A DNA stretch of 5,921 nucleotides from Spirochaetales bacterium. GTDB taxonomy: Bacteria; Spirochaetota; Spirochaetia; SZUA-6; DRHE01. The DNA is taken from positions 1 through 5,921 of the forward strand of contig DRHE01000384.1 in NCBI GenBank assembly GCA_011049745.1. The letters run 5' to 3'. The notes beneath the pieces were generated by a model that saw only the letters and a program-made list of their open reading frames with translations, did not search any database and was not told the DNA's origin. A program made the translations under genes and the position numbers. Below are positions 1 to 5,921 of this stretch, one piece after another; within the stretch, counting starts at the first letter, position 1; each line of letters begins with the position of its first letter.

Positions 1-74
1 GGTATCTGTGTAGTATTGAGGAAAAGATAGCGCTCAAAAATGCTGCACAAGAGCTTGAGGCCCTTTAGAGTATA
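1..74 (+). repeat. Left arm of a 74-bp perfect inverted repeat (copy of chemoreceptor 3' end)
   Basis: Bases 1-74 read base for base as the reverse complement of 431-504. The first 68 bases encode the last 21 residues and TAG stop of the chemoreceptor (tail ending [10 protein letters not shown]). Identity stops at 75, where this arm has c and the other arm would give g. The left limit is unknown because the arm reaches the window edge. It may be a fold-back or amplification chimera rather than a genuine second copy; identity without a single mismatch over coding sequence and stop codon favours a very recent or artificial origin. Confidence 0.95.
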
Positions 75-331
75 CAGAAAAAGAGGCAGTTAAAGATTTT
101 GAGCTGCTGCAAAACAGCGGCCTGGACAACATGCTGGAGCTTACATACTATGAACGCAAAAGAGTTCACAACCTCAAGTACTATACCTGGATCGAACAGC
201 AGGGCAAAGAACTGAAAGAGCTGAACTCCCAGTGGTATGACTATGATAACTATTGGTCGGGTATCCATAACCAGGTGCCGGAAATGGATCAATTGATCTT
301 AGAGTTTAACAAAAAGGTGGAGGCTATTTAG
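71..331 (+). CDS. C-terminal fragment of a PLP-dependent enzyme-like protein (cysteine synthase-like), 5' part missing
   Basis: The frame is open from just after a TGA at 56-58 to the TAG at 329-331; the part not explained by the inverted repeat starts at about 71 and gives 86 residues. It contains ERKRVHNLKYYTWIEQQGKE followed by LNSQWYDYDNYW and ends LILEFNKKVEAI. From memory this resembles the extreme C-terminus of PLP-dependent cysteine synthase/threonine synthase-like proteins of anaerobic bacteria, which carry an 'HNLKYxTWVEQQG' block and finish 'LIxEFNxxxG'. The catalytic lysine and phosphate-binding loop would lie in the missing N-terminal part, so activity cannot be judged. The ATG at 131 has no convincing Shine-Dalgarno and is probably an internal methionine. 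The gene converges on the chemoreceptor gene. Upstream, the frame is interrupted by the inverted copy of the receptor tail, so this is a truncated or chimeric gene. A stand-alone small protein is a less likely alternative. Confidence 0.55.
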   Translation, partial: YTEKEAVKDFELLQNSGLDNMLELTYYERKRVHNLKYYTWIEQQGKELKELNSQWYDYDNYWSGIHNQVPEMDQLILEFNKKVEAI

Positions 332-353
332 CCGGCATCTATTTAGCCGGCAG
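324..353 (+). repeat. 15-bp tandem duplication over the stop codon
   Basis: Two adjacent 15-base units, 324-338 and 339-353, share their first 14 bases (ctatttagccggca) and differ only in the last. The first unit contains the stop codon of the plus-strand fragment (TAG, 329-331); the second repeats a TAG in the same frame at 344-346. This looks like a slippage duplication at the gene end, leaving two in-frame stops. Confidence 0.9.
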
Positions 354-364
354 CAGCGGCTGCC
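349..364. other. Small GC-rich hairpin between convergent genes
   Basis: A perfect 6-bp stem, ggcagc (349-354) and gctgcc (359-364), encloses a 4-base loop. It lies between the 3' ends of the plus-strand fragment and the chemoreceptor gene. A second, looser pairing of ccggctt (382-388) with aagccgg (415-421) lies nearby. Neither is followed by a T-run on either strand, so a classical intrinsic terminator is not supported. They could still act as weak bidirectional 3'-end structures. Confidence 0.4.
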
Positions 365-430
365 TATGTTATGCTGATTTACCGGCTTCATGGCCGCCCT
401 GCTGTTCAGCTTCCAAGCCGGGCAGCTCTC

Positions 431-504
431 TATACTCTAAAGGGCCTCAAGCTCTTGTGCAGCATTTTTGAGCGCTATCTTTTCCTCAATACTACACAGA
501 TACC
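431..504 (-). repeat. Right arm of the 74-bp inverted repeat, inside the chemoreceptor 3' end
   Basis: This arm is the native location of the sequence: it covers the last 21 codons and the stop of the complete 740-residue receptor plus 6 bases downstream. It pairs without mismatch with bases 1-74, leaving a 356-bp spacer (75-430) that contains the plus-strand protein tail. The native arm continues as intact coding sequence beyond 504, while its partner is cut by the window edge. Confidence 0.95.
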
Positions 505-2659
505 CGGTTATCGTCTGAGAGAAAGATTTCAGCTCCTGCAGCACAGCTCTGGCCTGCTCTTTCTCACCAGCCCTGGATAATGCAACCAGCCTTTCACTCT
601 TTTCATGCATTTTCTTATGAACCTGCTCCAAAGAAGTAATCTCATCTATATCAGCAAAACGCTTAAGCCCTGATGAGTAGAGCCATCTTCCCAATGAACA
701 CTCTTCAGCTGAGACAATTTCTTCCTCAGAGATAGAATGAGAATCATGCAGAAATTGTTCGACCCGTATTAACCAGAGCTTGTGGCGGATCCTGGCATTT
801 ATAAAGACGGATGTATCAATCCGATCATCAAAAACAGATTCACCATTGATTTTAAATTTATCCATGGCGCTTTGTATCTCTTCTGCATTATCACTGTTCT
901 GAATTATCAGCTGGCTGATCTTATCAATGGCATCATAGATATCATTTGATTTGGTATTTATTGATTTGACGCCAATAAGGTTATTGGCGGATATTTCCTG
1001 TATTTCAGTAATAAAATTCCTGATCTCTTCGGAGCCCTGCTGCATTTGAGCAGAGTCGCTTTTGATCTCTTCGGTACTTTTCAGCAAAACATTTGTTGCC
1101 TTAAGTATCTCACGGCTGCCGTTAGCCAGCTCATCGGTACTTAAGGATATTTCGGAAAATGCATCGGCAACCTCTTTGACCCCCGCAGTAATCTCAGCAA
1201 AGGCCCGCCCGCTCTCTTTGCCGGCGGTTAATGCCTCTTTGATCTTCTCAACAACACTCTTCAGGGTTTGGGAGATGCTCATTGCATTTTCCGAGGTAGA
1301 TTCGGCAAGCTTTCCAATTTCATCGGCAACAACCGCAAAACCCTTGCCGGCTTCTCCCGCCTGGGCTGCTTCAATCGCTGCATTCATGGAGAGCAGATCA
1401 GTTTGCGACGCCACATTATTGATAACCGTAATCAGATTGAGCATATCATCTATGCTCCTGGATATCTGGCTTATAATCTCAGTAGTTGTATTAACCTTTT
1501 CACTGCCCCTCATAGTTACCGAAACCAGTTTATCAGCCGCCTTTTTCTTTTCCTCAGTTATCTTTGCCACACTCTTAATGGAGGCATTCATTTCCTCTAC
1601 TGAAGCAGAGGTTTGCTCAACAGAACTCGCCTGATTATTGATCTGATCAGCAAGGCTCTTGTTATTATCCAGGATTTGCTCCAGAGCCGCTTTGGAAGCC
1701 ACAATATTATGGGTTAAATGCTCTGTGTCATCGCTTATCAGGTTGATTCCATTGTTTATCTCGGTTATAACCGAAATGGTTTGCTCAACATTTTCAGAGA
1801 GGTCCTTGCTCAGCTCCTGATTATGCACTGATAAACTATTTATACTTTTTACAGTATCCTGCAGGTTCTTTATGGCTTTATTGAAGCTGAGAGCCAACCT
1901 TCCTATTTCATCATCAACCTTGACAACCATCCTTTTAACTAAATTGCCTGCCGCCATATCATTGGTTACCTGCAGCAGTCCCTTTAACTTACCGGCAATC
2001 GACCTTCCGATGGCCAGGGTCAGGGTTGCGATGATCAGCAGAACCGCACCAAACACAACCAGCATTATTCTACGGATTCGGAAGAGGGTGTTTTTCACCA
2101 GCTGGTTCGCCTCACGGTCAACTTTCGCCAGGTAGCTCTCAAACCATTTAAAGGCGGCAATAGCGCGCTGATCATCAATTGATCCCTTTTTTTCCATATC
2201 ACCCAGCGGTTCTCCATCAGCAAGTAGTGTTTTCATCTCTTTAAGAATTCTTAAGTATTTTTCAATAACCCGGTAGATAATCGTTAAATTTCGGGTCTCC
2301 TCATCGGCGATTGCCGGAAGATTCATGTATTCCGTGGTTCTGCTGATAAAACCCTTGAGGCGTGCTTCAGCTGCTGTTATATATTCCAGATCTTCATGCA
2401 GGATAGCTCTCTGAAAAAAATGAACGAAGCCTCCATAGCCAAGCTCATCTTTCATCCCGGAAATCAACCGTCCTTTGCGGGATGCACTATCAACTTCCTG
2501 CACAGCTACAAAAATGTCCTGAAAGCTGCTGTAAAGCAGATATCCTGTGCCCAGAAAAGACAGACCGATTATAACGGCCAGGAGGAACAGCTTCATTCTG
2601 ATAGTCAGCCCCCATTTAAGCTTTAAAGTATTGCCTCGGGATATATTCTCTTTTGCCAT
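437..2659 (-). CDS. Transmembrane methyl-accepting chemotaxis protein with C-terminal zinc-binding CZB domain
   Basis: This is a complete 740-residue chemoreceptor that would pass ligand or redox signals to a CheA/CheW array. After a short basic cytoplasmic N-terminus come TM1 (about 23-45), a roughly 150-residue extracytoplasmic, mostly helical sensor region (46-196) containing [18 protein letters not shown]2 (about 198-218) and a HAMP domain (about 218-272). The long coiled-coil signalling domain (about 290-600) has the conserved hairpin tip around 411-453, including [20 protein letters not shown] and [15 protein letters not shown]. Residues 620-720 form a CZB (chemoreceptor zinc-binding) domain: H626 in RHKLW, C654 in ECSLGRWL, and H681 and H685 in HKKMH. 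The spacing (28, 27, 4) closely matches the 3His-1Cys zinc site known from DgcZ (H22, C52, H79, H83). No CheR-tethering NWETF-like pentapeptide ends the protein. The ATG follows a good Shine-Dalgarno. The gene starts 31 bp after the pgl stop with no terminator visible, so it is probably co-transcribed with zwf-opcA-pgl. What the sensor region binds is unknown. Confidence 0.95.
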   Translation of the reverse strand: MAKENISRGNTLKLKWGLTIRMKLFLLAVIIGLSFLGTGYLLYSSFQDIFVAVQEVDSASRKGRLISGMKDELGYGGFVHFFQRAILHEDLEYITAAEARLKGFISRTTEYMNLPAIADEETRNLTIIYRVIEKYLRILKEMKTLLADGEPLGDMEKKGSIDDQRAIAAFKWFESYLAKVDREANQLVKNTLFRIRRIMLVVFGAVLLIIATLTLAIGRSIAGKLKGLLQVTNDMAAGNLVKRMVVKVDDEIGRLALSFNKAIKNLQDTVKSINSLSVHNQELSKDLSENVEQTISVITEINNGINLISDDTEHLTHNIVASKAALEQILDNNKSLADQINNQASSVEQTSASVEEMNASIKSVAKITEEKKKAADKLVSVTMRGSEKVNTTTEIISQISRSIDDMLNLITVINNVASQTDLLSMNAAIEAAQAGEAGKGFAVVADEIGKLAESTSENAMSISQTLKSVVEKIKEALTAGKESGRAFAEITAGVKEVADAFSEISLSTDELANGSREILKATNVLLKSTEEIKSDSAQMQQGSEEIRNFITEIQEISANNLIGVKSINTKSNDIYDAIDKISQLIIQNSDNAEEIQSAMDKFKINGESVFDDRIDTSVFINARIRHKLWLIRVEQFLHDSHSISEEEIVSAEECSLGRWLYSSGLKRFADIDEITSLEQVHKKMHEKSERLVALSRAGEKEQARAVLQELKSFSQTITGYLCSIEEKIALKNAAQELEAL

Positions 2660-2662
2660 TAG

Positions 2663-2672
2663 TCCTTTCCTC
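2663..2672 (-). promoter_or_regulatory. Ribosome binding site of the chemoreceptor gene
   Basis: The minus strand reads gaggaaagga ending three bases before the ATG. Its gagg core is about nine bases from the start codon, a suitable spacing. It fixes the receptor start at 2659 and lies wholly within the 31-bp gap to pgl, which leaves little room for a separate promoter. Confidence 0.7.
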
Positions 2673-2690
2673 TTCTGTTAAATAAAATCC

Positions 2691-3575
2691 TCAAACTGTT
2701 TCAGCGGTAACCAAAAAAGAGGTCTGTTTAAGGTTAAGCCACGAAGCGGGCAGCTCCGGTTCCCTGCTTAAGACCCTTTTCAACACCCCCTTTTTATTAC
2801 TGCCGCTGATGATGAAGTAGATATTGGCCGCAGAAGCCAAGAACCCGGCAGTCATTGAGAGCCGGTAAGCTTCAAGGTGGTCCACATAGATCGCTGCTGT
2901 TAATCCATGCAGGTCAACAGCAACAGGTCGTTTATTACCCCGGCCATCGATTACCTGGCCATGGGGAAAGAGCGACGCTGTATGACCATCCTCCCCTAAA
3001 CCCAGAATCACCAGGTCCGGCCCCCGGGGCTCCTTTGGTGCTCGCAACTTCCGGAAAAACTTTTTCAGCATTCCCTCATAAGCCAGGGCTTTCTCTGCCG
3101 GTTCCCCGCTTCCCGCCTGCCAGGAAAAGATCTTTTCCCCATGAACTCCGGCAGGCTCCCAGAGTACTTTCCTGATCATATTTTCATTGGACTCCGGATT
3201 GTCTTCAGCAACCCACCGCTCATCACCGATGAACCAGAAGCAGCGATTAAGAACTTCCTGGTTTCTCTTAAGCATCAGGGCCAGCTCCCGGTAGCATCCC
3301 CGCGGAGAAGAGCCGCCGGCCAATACTATAGCTGCCTTACCCCTCCTGCTAATTGCTCTTTTCAGGTGAGAAAACAAAATCCGGGCAGCTTCTCTGCCCA
3401 GTTGATCACTATCTTTATAAACTTTCAGCTTTTTCCCAGCGCAGATTACATCCGCAACCGAAGTTCTTAAAGCAAAAATCCAACACAATATATTCGGGCG
3501 TCCACAGGATTTCCTCCGGTCACTGACTTTATTATTTTTTGCGCTGAACACACGATATTTTAAAGGTAATAGCAT
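2691..3575 (-). CDS. pgl: 6-phosphogluconolactonase (DevB/Pgl type), N-terminus uncertain
   Basis: The enzyme hydrolyses 6-phosphogluconolactone to 6-phosphogluconate, the second step of the oxidative pentose phosphate pathway, in the cytoplasm. The longest frame from an ATG gives 294 residues. Family motifs are AGGSSPRGCY (86-95) in the phosphate-binding loop, FIGDERWV (115-122) followed by NPESNENMI, and ILGLGEDGHTASLFP (190-204) with the family's conserved histidine at 198; ISGSNKKGVL (256-265) is the C-terminal 'SGxxK' region. Bacterial homologues are usually about 230-250 residues and begin only a few residues before the block matching LKVYKDSDQLGREAA (50-64). Residues 1-47 are therefore probably not part of the usual fold. 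There is no ATG, GTG or TTG codon in frame between codon 30 (TTG) and that block, and the ATG at 3575 has no clear ribosome site. The real start may be non-canonical, or there may be a base error or a genuine extension. The gene lies 44 bp after opcA on this start, and about 185 bp after it if translation begins at the conserved core. Confidence 0.93.
   Translation of the reverse strand: MLLPLKYRVFSAKNNKVSDRRKSCGRPNILCWIFALRTSVADVICAGKKLKVYKDSDQLGREAARILFSHLKRAISRRGKAAIVLAGGSSPRGCYRELALMLKRNQEVLNRCFWFIGDERWVAEDNPESNENMIRKVLWEPAGVHGEKIFSWQAGSGEPAEKALAYEGMLKKFFRKLRAPKEPRGPDLVILGLGEDGHTASLFPHGQVIDGRGNKRPVAVDLHGLTAAIYVDHLEAYRLSMTAGFLASAANIYFIISGSNKKGVLKRVLSREPELPASWLNLKQTSFLVTAETV
3513..3517 (-). 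promoter_or_regulatory. Strong Shine-Dalgarno-like ggagg inside the 5' part of the pgl frame
   Basis: The minus strand carries ggagg seven bases before a GTG at 3505-3503, the best ribosome-site-like arrangement between opcA and the conserved pgl core. That GTG is not in the pgl frame: it reads MDARIYCVGFLL and stops at TAA (3467-3469). It is either fortuitous, a short leader peptide that could couple translation to pgl, or the true pgl start displaced by a sequencing frameshift. Confidence 0.35.
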
Positions 3576-3619
3576 ATGAAATCAATAACCGCTTAGAATA
3601 CTTATCGGCAGCAGTTCTT

Positions 3620-4648
3620 TTAAATTGCCGCCGATCTTGCCAGGGCTTTATGATAGAGCAGGTCAGCTTCTGAGGAATCAACTTCCTTTAAAAGGATCTC
3701 ACCCTGAGAGGGCAATTGCAGGGCTATAGTTCGTTTTCCGCTATCAGGGGAAGAGATTAGAGCGCAGTTGTCGCCGGAACATTGCAGCGCCATCCTGTCA
3801 CCGCCCCGTATATACAACTCCAGTAAAAAGCCGCTTTCCAGGGAGCCTTTATTCTCATGATTCAGAACAATACCGGCACCGTCACTCTTATCCATCAACA
3901 GCTTATTCCCGTCTCTATTCTTCAACTGCCAGCCCAGGCGCTCGGCCAACCAGAGGAAATAAAGCAGCCCCTCAGAACTATTACCGCCATTCAGCACTAT
4001 AGCCTCGATTTCAGTTAGATAATGCCGTTCAGCCTCAGGTTCAAATAGGGCGGCCGTTCCTTTACGCAGCGGCTTTATCCGCTGCCAGGAAAAATCAGCA
4101 AAGCTCATGGATGGGTTTTTATTCAGCTGGAAGGCCAGGCTTTGAACAATCTGAAAAGGATCTTCATCCAGACTCTCATTTACTCCGGTGTTGATCAAAA
4201 AACGATCCGCGAGTTCATCAATCTGGCTGAAAATTTCCGGAAAAGGTATCAGGGATTCGAGCCACCAGACATAGAGCGGTATCTCGCGAATAATCAGGGA
4301 GCTCCAGAATCCCGGGTCTCTCCCTATATCATCATCTCCATTTTGAATATGTACCTCTTCAAAACAAACAGCGCCATCTGTACTCCCGGGATAACATCTG
4401 GCGGATACCACAGCCTGCGATTGCCCGGGAAAACCACTGTCAATAAAAATAATACGGGCCGGCCTTTTACCCAGAATGTAGTTCAGTGAACTATCTATAC
4501 CGAATTCCTGGAAAGCCTGCTTGAATATTATTAAATTGAACAGGCTTGCCCTGGTCGCTGCCCCGGCACTCTCAGACAATGCCCTTTTAATTTCCTCTTC
4601 AATTTGACGAGAGTTTATAGGACCTGCCATGGTTACAGCTTTCTCCAT
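3620..4648 (-). CDS. opcA: OpcA-family glucose-6-phosphate dehydrogenase assembly/activator protein
   Basis: OpcA proteins bind G6PDH and promote its oligomerisation or activity; in cyanobacteria this is redox-tuned. The 342-residue protein follows the family layout. RASLFNLIIF (33-42) corresponds to the N-terminal 'R..TLNLVV' strand, GKRPARIIFID (60-70) to the 'RPSRVI' block, and CFEEVHI (95-101) to the 'CSE.I' block. REIPLYVWWLESL (121-133) is the hallmark 'LP(V/L)xLWW' segment, DELADRFLINTG (144-155) the 'LADRVIVD' block, and FADFSWQRIKPLR (183-195) the 'DLNWxRLxPWR' block. No transmembrane segment is evident. The start shown overlaps the end of zwf by 16 bases. An alternative ATG (codon 7, at 4630-4628) lies two bases after the zwf stop, with a ggag twelve bases upstream, and is equally plausible. 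Either way translational coupling to zwf is likely, and adjacency to zwf and pgl supports the assignment. Confidence 0.88.
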   Translation of the reverse strand: MEKAVTMAGPINSRQIEEEIKRALSESAGAATRASLFNLIIFKQAFQEFGIDSSLNYILGKRPARIIFIDSGFPGQSQAVVSARCYPGSTDGAVCFEEVHIQNGDDDIGRDPGFWSSLIIREIPLYVWWLESLIPFPEIFSQIDELADRFLINTGVNESLDEDPFQIVQSLAFQLNKNPSMSFADFSWQRIKPLRKGTAALFEPEAERHYLTEIEAIVLNGGNSSEGLLYFLWLAERLGWQLKNRDGNKLLMDKSDGAGIVLNHENKGSLESGFLLELYIRGGDRMALQCSGDNCALISSPDSGKRTIALQLPSQGEILLKEVDSSEADLLYHKALARSAAI

Positions 4649-5921
4649 TTATGGCCTGAGTTGCTAAAGAGTCCCCTGGCTTCTGCCGGTCCGCTTCCTC
4701 CCGCCGCGTAGAAAAAGAGTTCCTGATCCCCTTTTTGCTCCCACCCCGAAAGTATGGAAGTGATAAAAGACCAGGCGGCTTCCACTTCGTCGCTGCGGGT
4801 ATAGAGGGTTGAATCTCCAAGCAGGGCATCGAGCAGCAGGCGTTCATAGGCCTCGGGCAATTCATCTGCAAAACTTGAGCCGTAAGAAAAATCCATATTA
4901 ACGGTGCGCATCTCAGTAGTAAATCCGGGTATTTTCAGATTGAAATTCAACATTACCCCCTCATCAGGCTGGATCCTCATGATCAGGGTGTTGGCCGGAG
5001 AAAAAGAGCCCCGTAAACCTTCGAAGAGAAGGTGCGGCGGGTGTTTGAATTGAATGCTTATCTCGGTTGTCCTGCGGGCCAACCTTTTGCCCGTTCTCAA
5101 GTAAAAGGGCACCCCTGCCCAACGCCAGGAATCGAGCAGCAAGCGTAAGGCCACATAGGTTTCAGTGACTGAATCCGGCATTACCCTCTCTTCTTCTCTA
5201 TAGCCTTTGACCTTCTCTGCCTGGCTCACGCCCGCTATATACTGTCCCCTTATTGTTGCGTTCCCCGCCTCCGAGGTCGGGATGTGCTTTATGGACTTTA
5301 ATACTTTAAGTTTTTCGGTTCGTATTGAGTCTGGATGAAGATCATTAGGGGGCTCCATGGCCACCAGGCAGAGCAGTTGAAGCAGATGATTTTGAACCAT
5401 GTCTCTTAAAGCACCTGATTTTTCATAATATTCACCCCTGGTCTCTACTCCCAGGGTCTCAGCCATGGTGATCTGTACATGATCAATATAACGGTTGTTC
5501 CATACCGGTTCAAAAAAACCATTGCTAAAGCGGAAAACCATTACATTCTGGACCGTTTCTTTGCCCAGGTAATGATCAATCCGGAATATCTGCTGCTCTC
5601 TGAAGATGGACGAGAGTTTACTATTCAGAGCCTGAGCTGATAAAAGATCCCGGCCAAAGGGTTTCTCAATAATAATTCTGCTGTAAGGTTCAGTTTCACG
5701 CCCTGCTTCCACAGCGGCGGTTGATACGGCTGCCTGTATCCTGCCATTAGATAACCCCGCCCTGCCCAGCTCTTCAATAATAACTTCATACTGACCGGGG
5801 GGTGTGGCCAGGTAATAAATACGGTTGGCAGGTTGCCCATAATCCTCTTTGATTCTCTTATACCCATCTTCAGTTTCAAAAGGGCTGGAAATATAAGAAA
5901 CCCTGCTCAGGAATTGCTCTA
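4633..5921 (-). CDS. zwf: Glucose-6-phosphate dehydrogenase, 5' end outside the window
   Basis: The enzyme oxidises glucose 6-phosphate to 6-phosphogluconolactone with NADP+, the entry step of the oxidative pentose phosphate pathway. The frame is open from the window edge (first full codon at 5919) to the TAA at 4633-4635, giving 428 residues. Family members are usually about 480-510 residues, so some 60-80 N-terminal residues, including the GxxGDLA nucleotide-binding motif, lie outside. Visible motifs are YLATPPG (36-42), RIIIEKPFG (81-89) and the active-site block RIDHYLGKE (113-121) with D115 and H116, followed by NGFFEPVWNNRYIDHVQI. A second catalytic histidine, H178, sits in RDMVQNHLLQLL. 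The 62-residue spacing between H116 and H178 matches H178/H240 of the Leuconostoc enzyme. RWAGVPFYLRTGKRL and FADELPEAYERLLLD further support the family. The GTG at 5712 is an internal valine codon, not the start, because conserved sequence continues upstream of it. Confidence 0.96.
   Translation of the reverse strand, partial: EQFLSRVSYISSPFETEDGYKRIKEDYGQPANRIYYLATPPGQYEVIIEELGRAGLSNGRIQAAVSTAAVEAGRETEPYSRIIIEKPFGRDLLSAQALNSKLSSIFREQQIFRIDHYLGKETVQNVMVFRFSNGFFEPVWNNRYIDHVQITMAETLGVETRGEYYEKSGALRDMVQNHLLQLLCLVAMEPPNDLHPDSIRTEKLKVLKSIKHIPTSEAGNATIRGQYIAGVSQAEKVKGYREEERVMPDSVTETYVALRLLLDSWRWAGVPFYLRTGKRLARRTTEISIQFKHPPHLLFEGLRGSFSPANTLIMRIQPDEGVMLNFNLKIPGFTTEMRTVNMDFSYGSSFADELPEAYERLLLDALLGDSTLYTRSDEVEAAWSFITSILSGWEQKGDQELFFYAAGGSGPAEARGLFSNSGHKWRKL

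Noticed and set aside
1..74. Terminal inverted repeat of an insertion sequence
   Set aside because: The repeat is host coding sequence (receptor tail), there is no transposase frame between the arms, and no target-site duplication can be seen.
131..331. A stand-alone 66-residue small protein starting at the ATG at 131
   Set aside because: There is no convincing ribosome site, the frame stays open and protein-like upstream to about 71, and the sequence reads like the tail of a larger enzyme.
349..421. Intrinsic bidirectional terminator
   Set aside because: Stems are present but no T-run follows on either strand, so only a weak hairpin is reported.
75..430. Invertible (phase-variable) segment between the inverted repeats
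   Set aside because: Both arms contain the receptor end up to the stop codon, so inversion would not change the receptor protein; there is no recombinase gene in the window and no promoter is apparent in the spacer.
1062..1634. Long plus-strand open frame opposite the receptor signalling domain
   Set aside because: It is the antisense shadow of the coiled-coil coding sequence; it has no recognisable domain, and the minus-strand frame is unambiguous.
4142..4489. Plus-strand open frame opposite opcA
   Set aside because: It is an antisense shadow with no family resemblance; opcA motifs on the other strand cover the whole stretch.
4633..5712. zwf starting at the GTG at 5712 (359 residues)
   Set aside because: The same frame is open to the window edge and encodes conserved G6PDH sequence (YLATPPG and IIEELGRAGL) upstream of that GTG.

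Overview
The window is a short bacterial fragment of intermediate base composition. Four genes lie head to tail on the minus strand. In transcription order (right to left) they are zwf (glucose-6-phosphate dehydrogenase, 5' end cut by the window edge), opcA (G6PDH assembly/activator protein), pgl (6-phosphogluconolactonase) and a transmembrane methyl-accepting chemotaxis protein with a C-terminal zinc-binding CZB domain. zwf and opcA overlap or nearly abut. pgl and the receptor gene are 31 bp apart with no terminator visible, so the block looks like one operon. The first three genes supply the first two steps of the oxidative pentose phosphate pathway (NADPH production) plus the factor that assembles or activates the first enzyme.

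The zwf-opcA-pgl order is best known from Actinobacteria, and zwf-opcA from Cyanobacteria. Here it is joined to a flagellar-type chemoreceptor, and next to it is a gene tail resembling PLP-dependent cysteine-synthase-like proteins of anaerobic Firmicutes. My best guess is an uncultured Firmicutes/Clostridia-like bacterium, but this is a low-confidence inference because no phylogenetic marker is present.

The left 500 bp are structurally odd. Bases 1-74 are an exact inverted copy of 431-504, which is the 3' end of the chemoreceptor gene. At about position 74 this copy runs directly into the reading frame of a plus-strand protein tail (about 71-331, convergent with the receptor gene) whose own upstream half is missing. 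This is what an inverted template-switch chimera (for example from whole-genome amplification) or a contig-end fold-back would produce. A real inverted duplication is possible but less likely. The convergent intergenic stretch (332-436) holds a 15-bp tandem duplication and a small GC-rich hairpin.

No RNA genes, insertion sequences, CRISPR arrays or convincing promoters were found. The most interesting biology is the apparent co-transcription of a CZB receptor with the NADPH-generating genes, since zinc/thiol CZB domains have been linked to zinc and oxidant (HOCl) sensing. The N-terminus of pgl is also unresolved.
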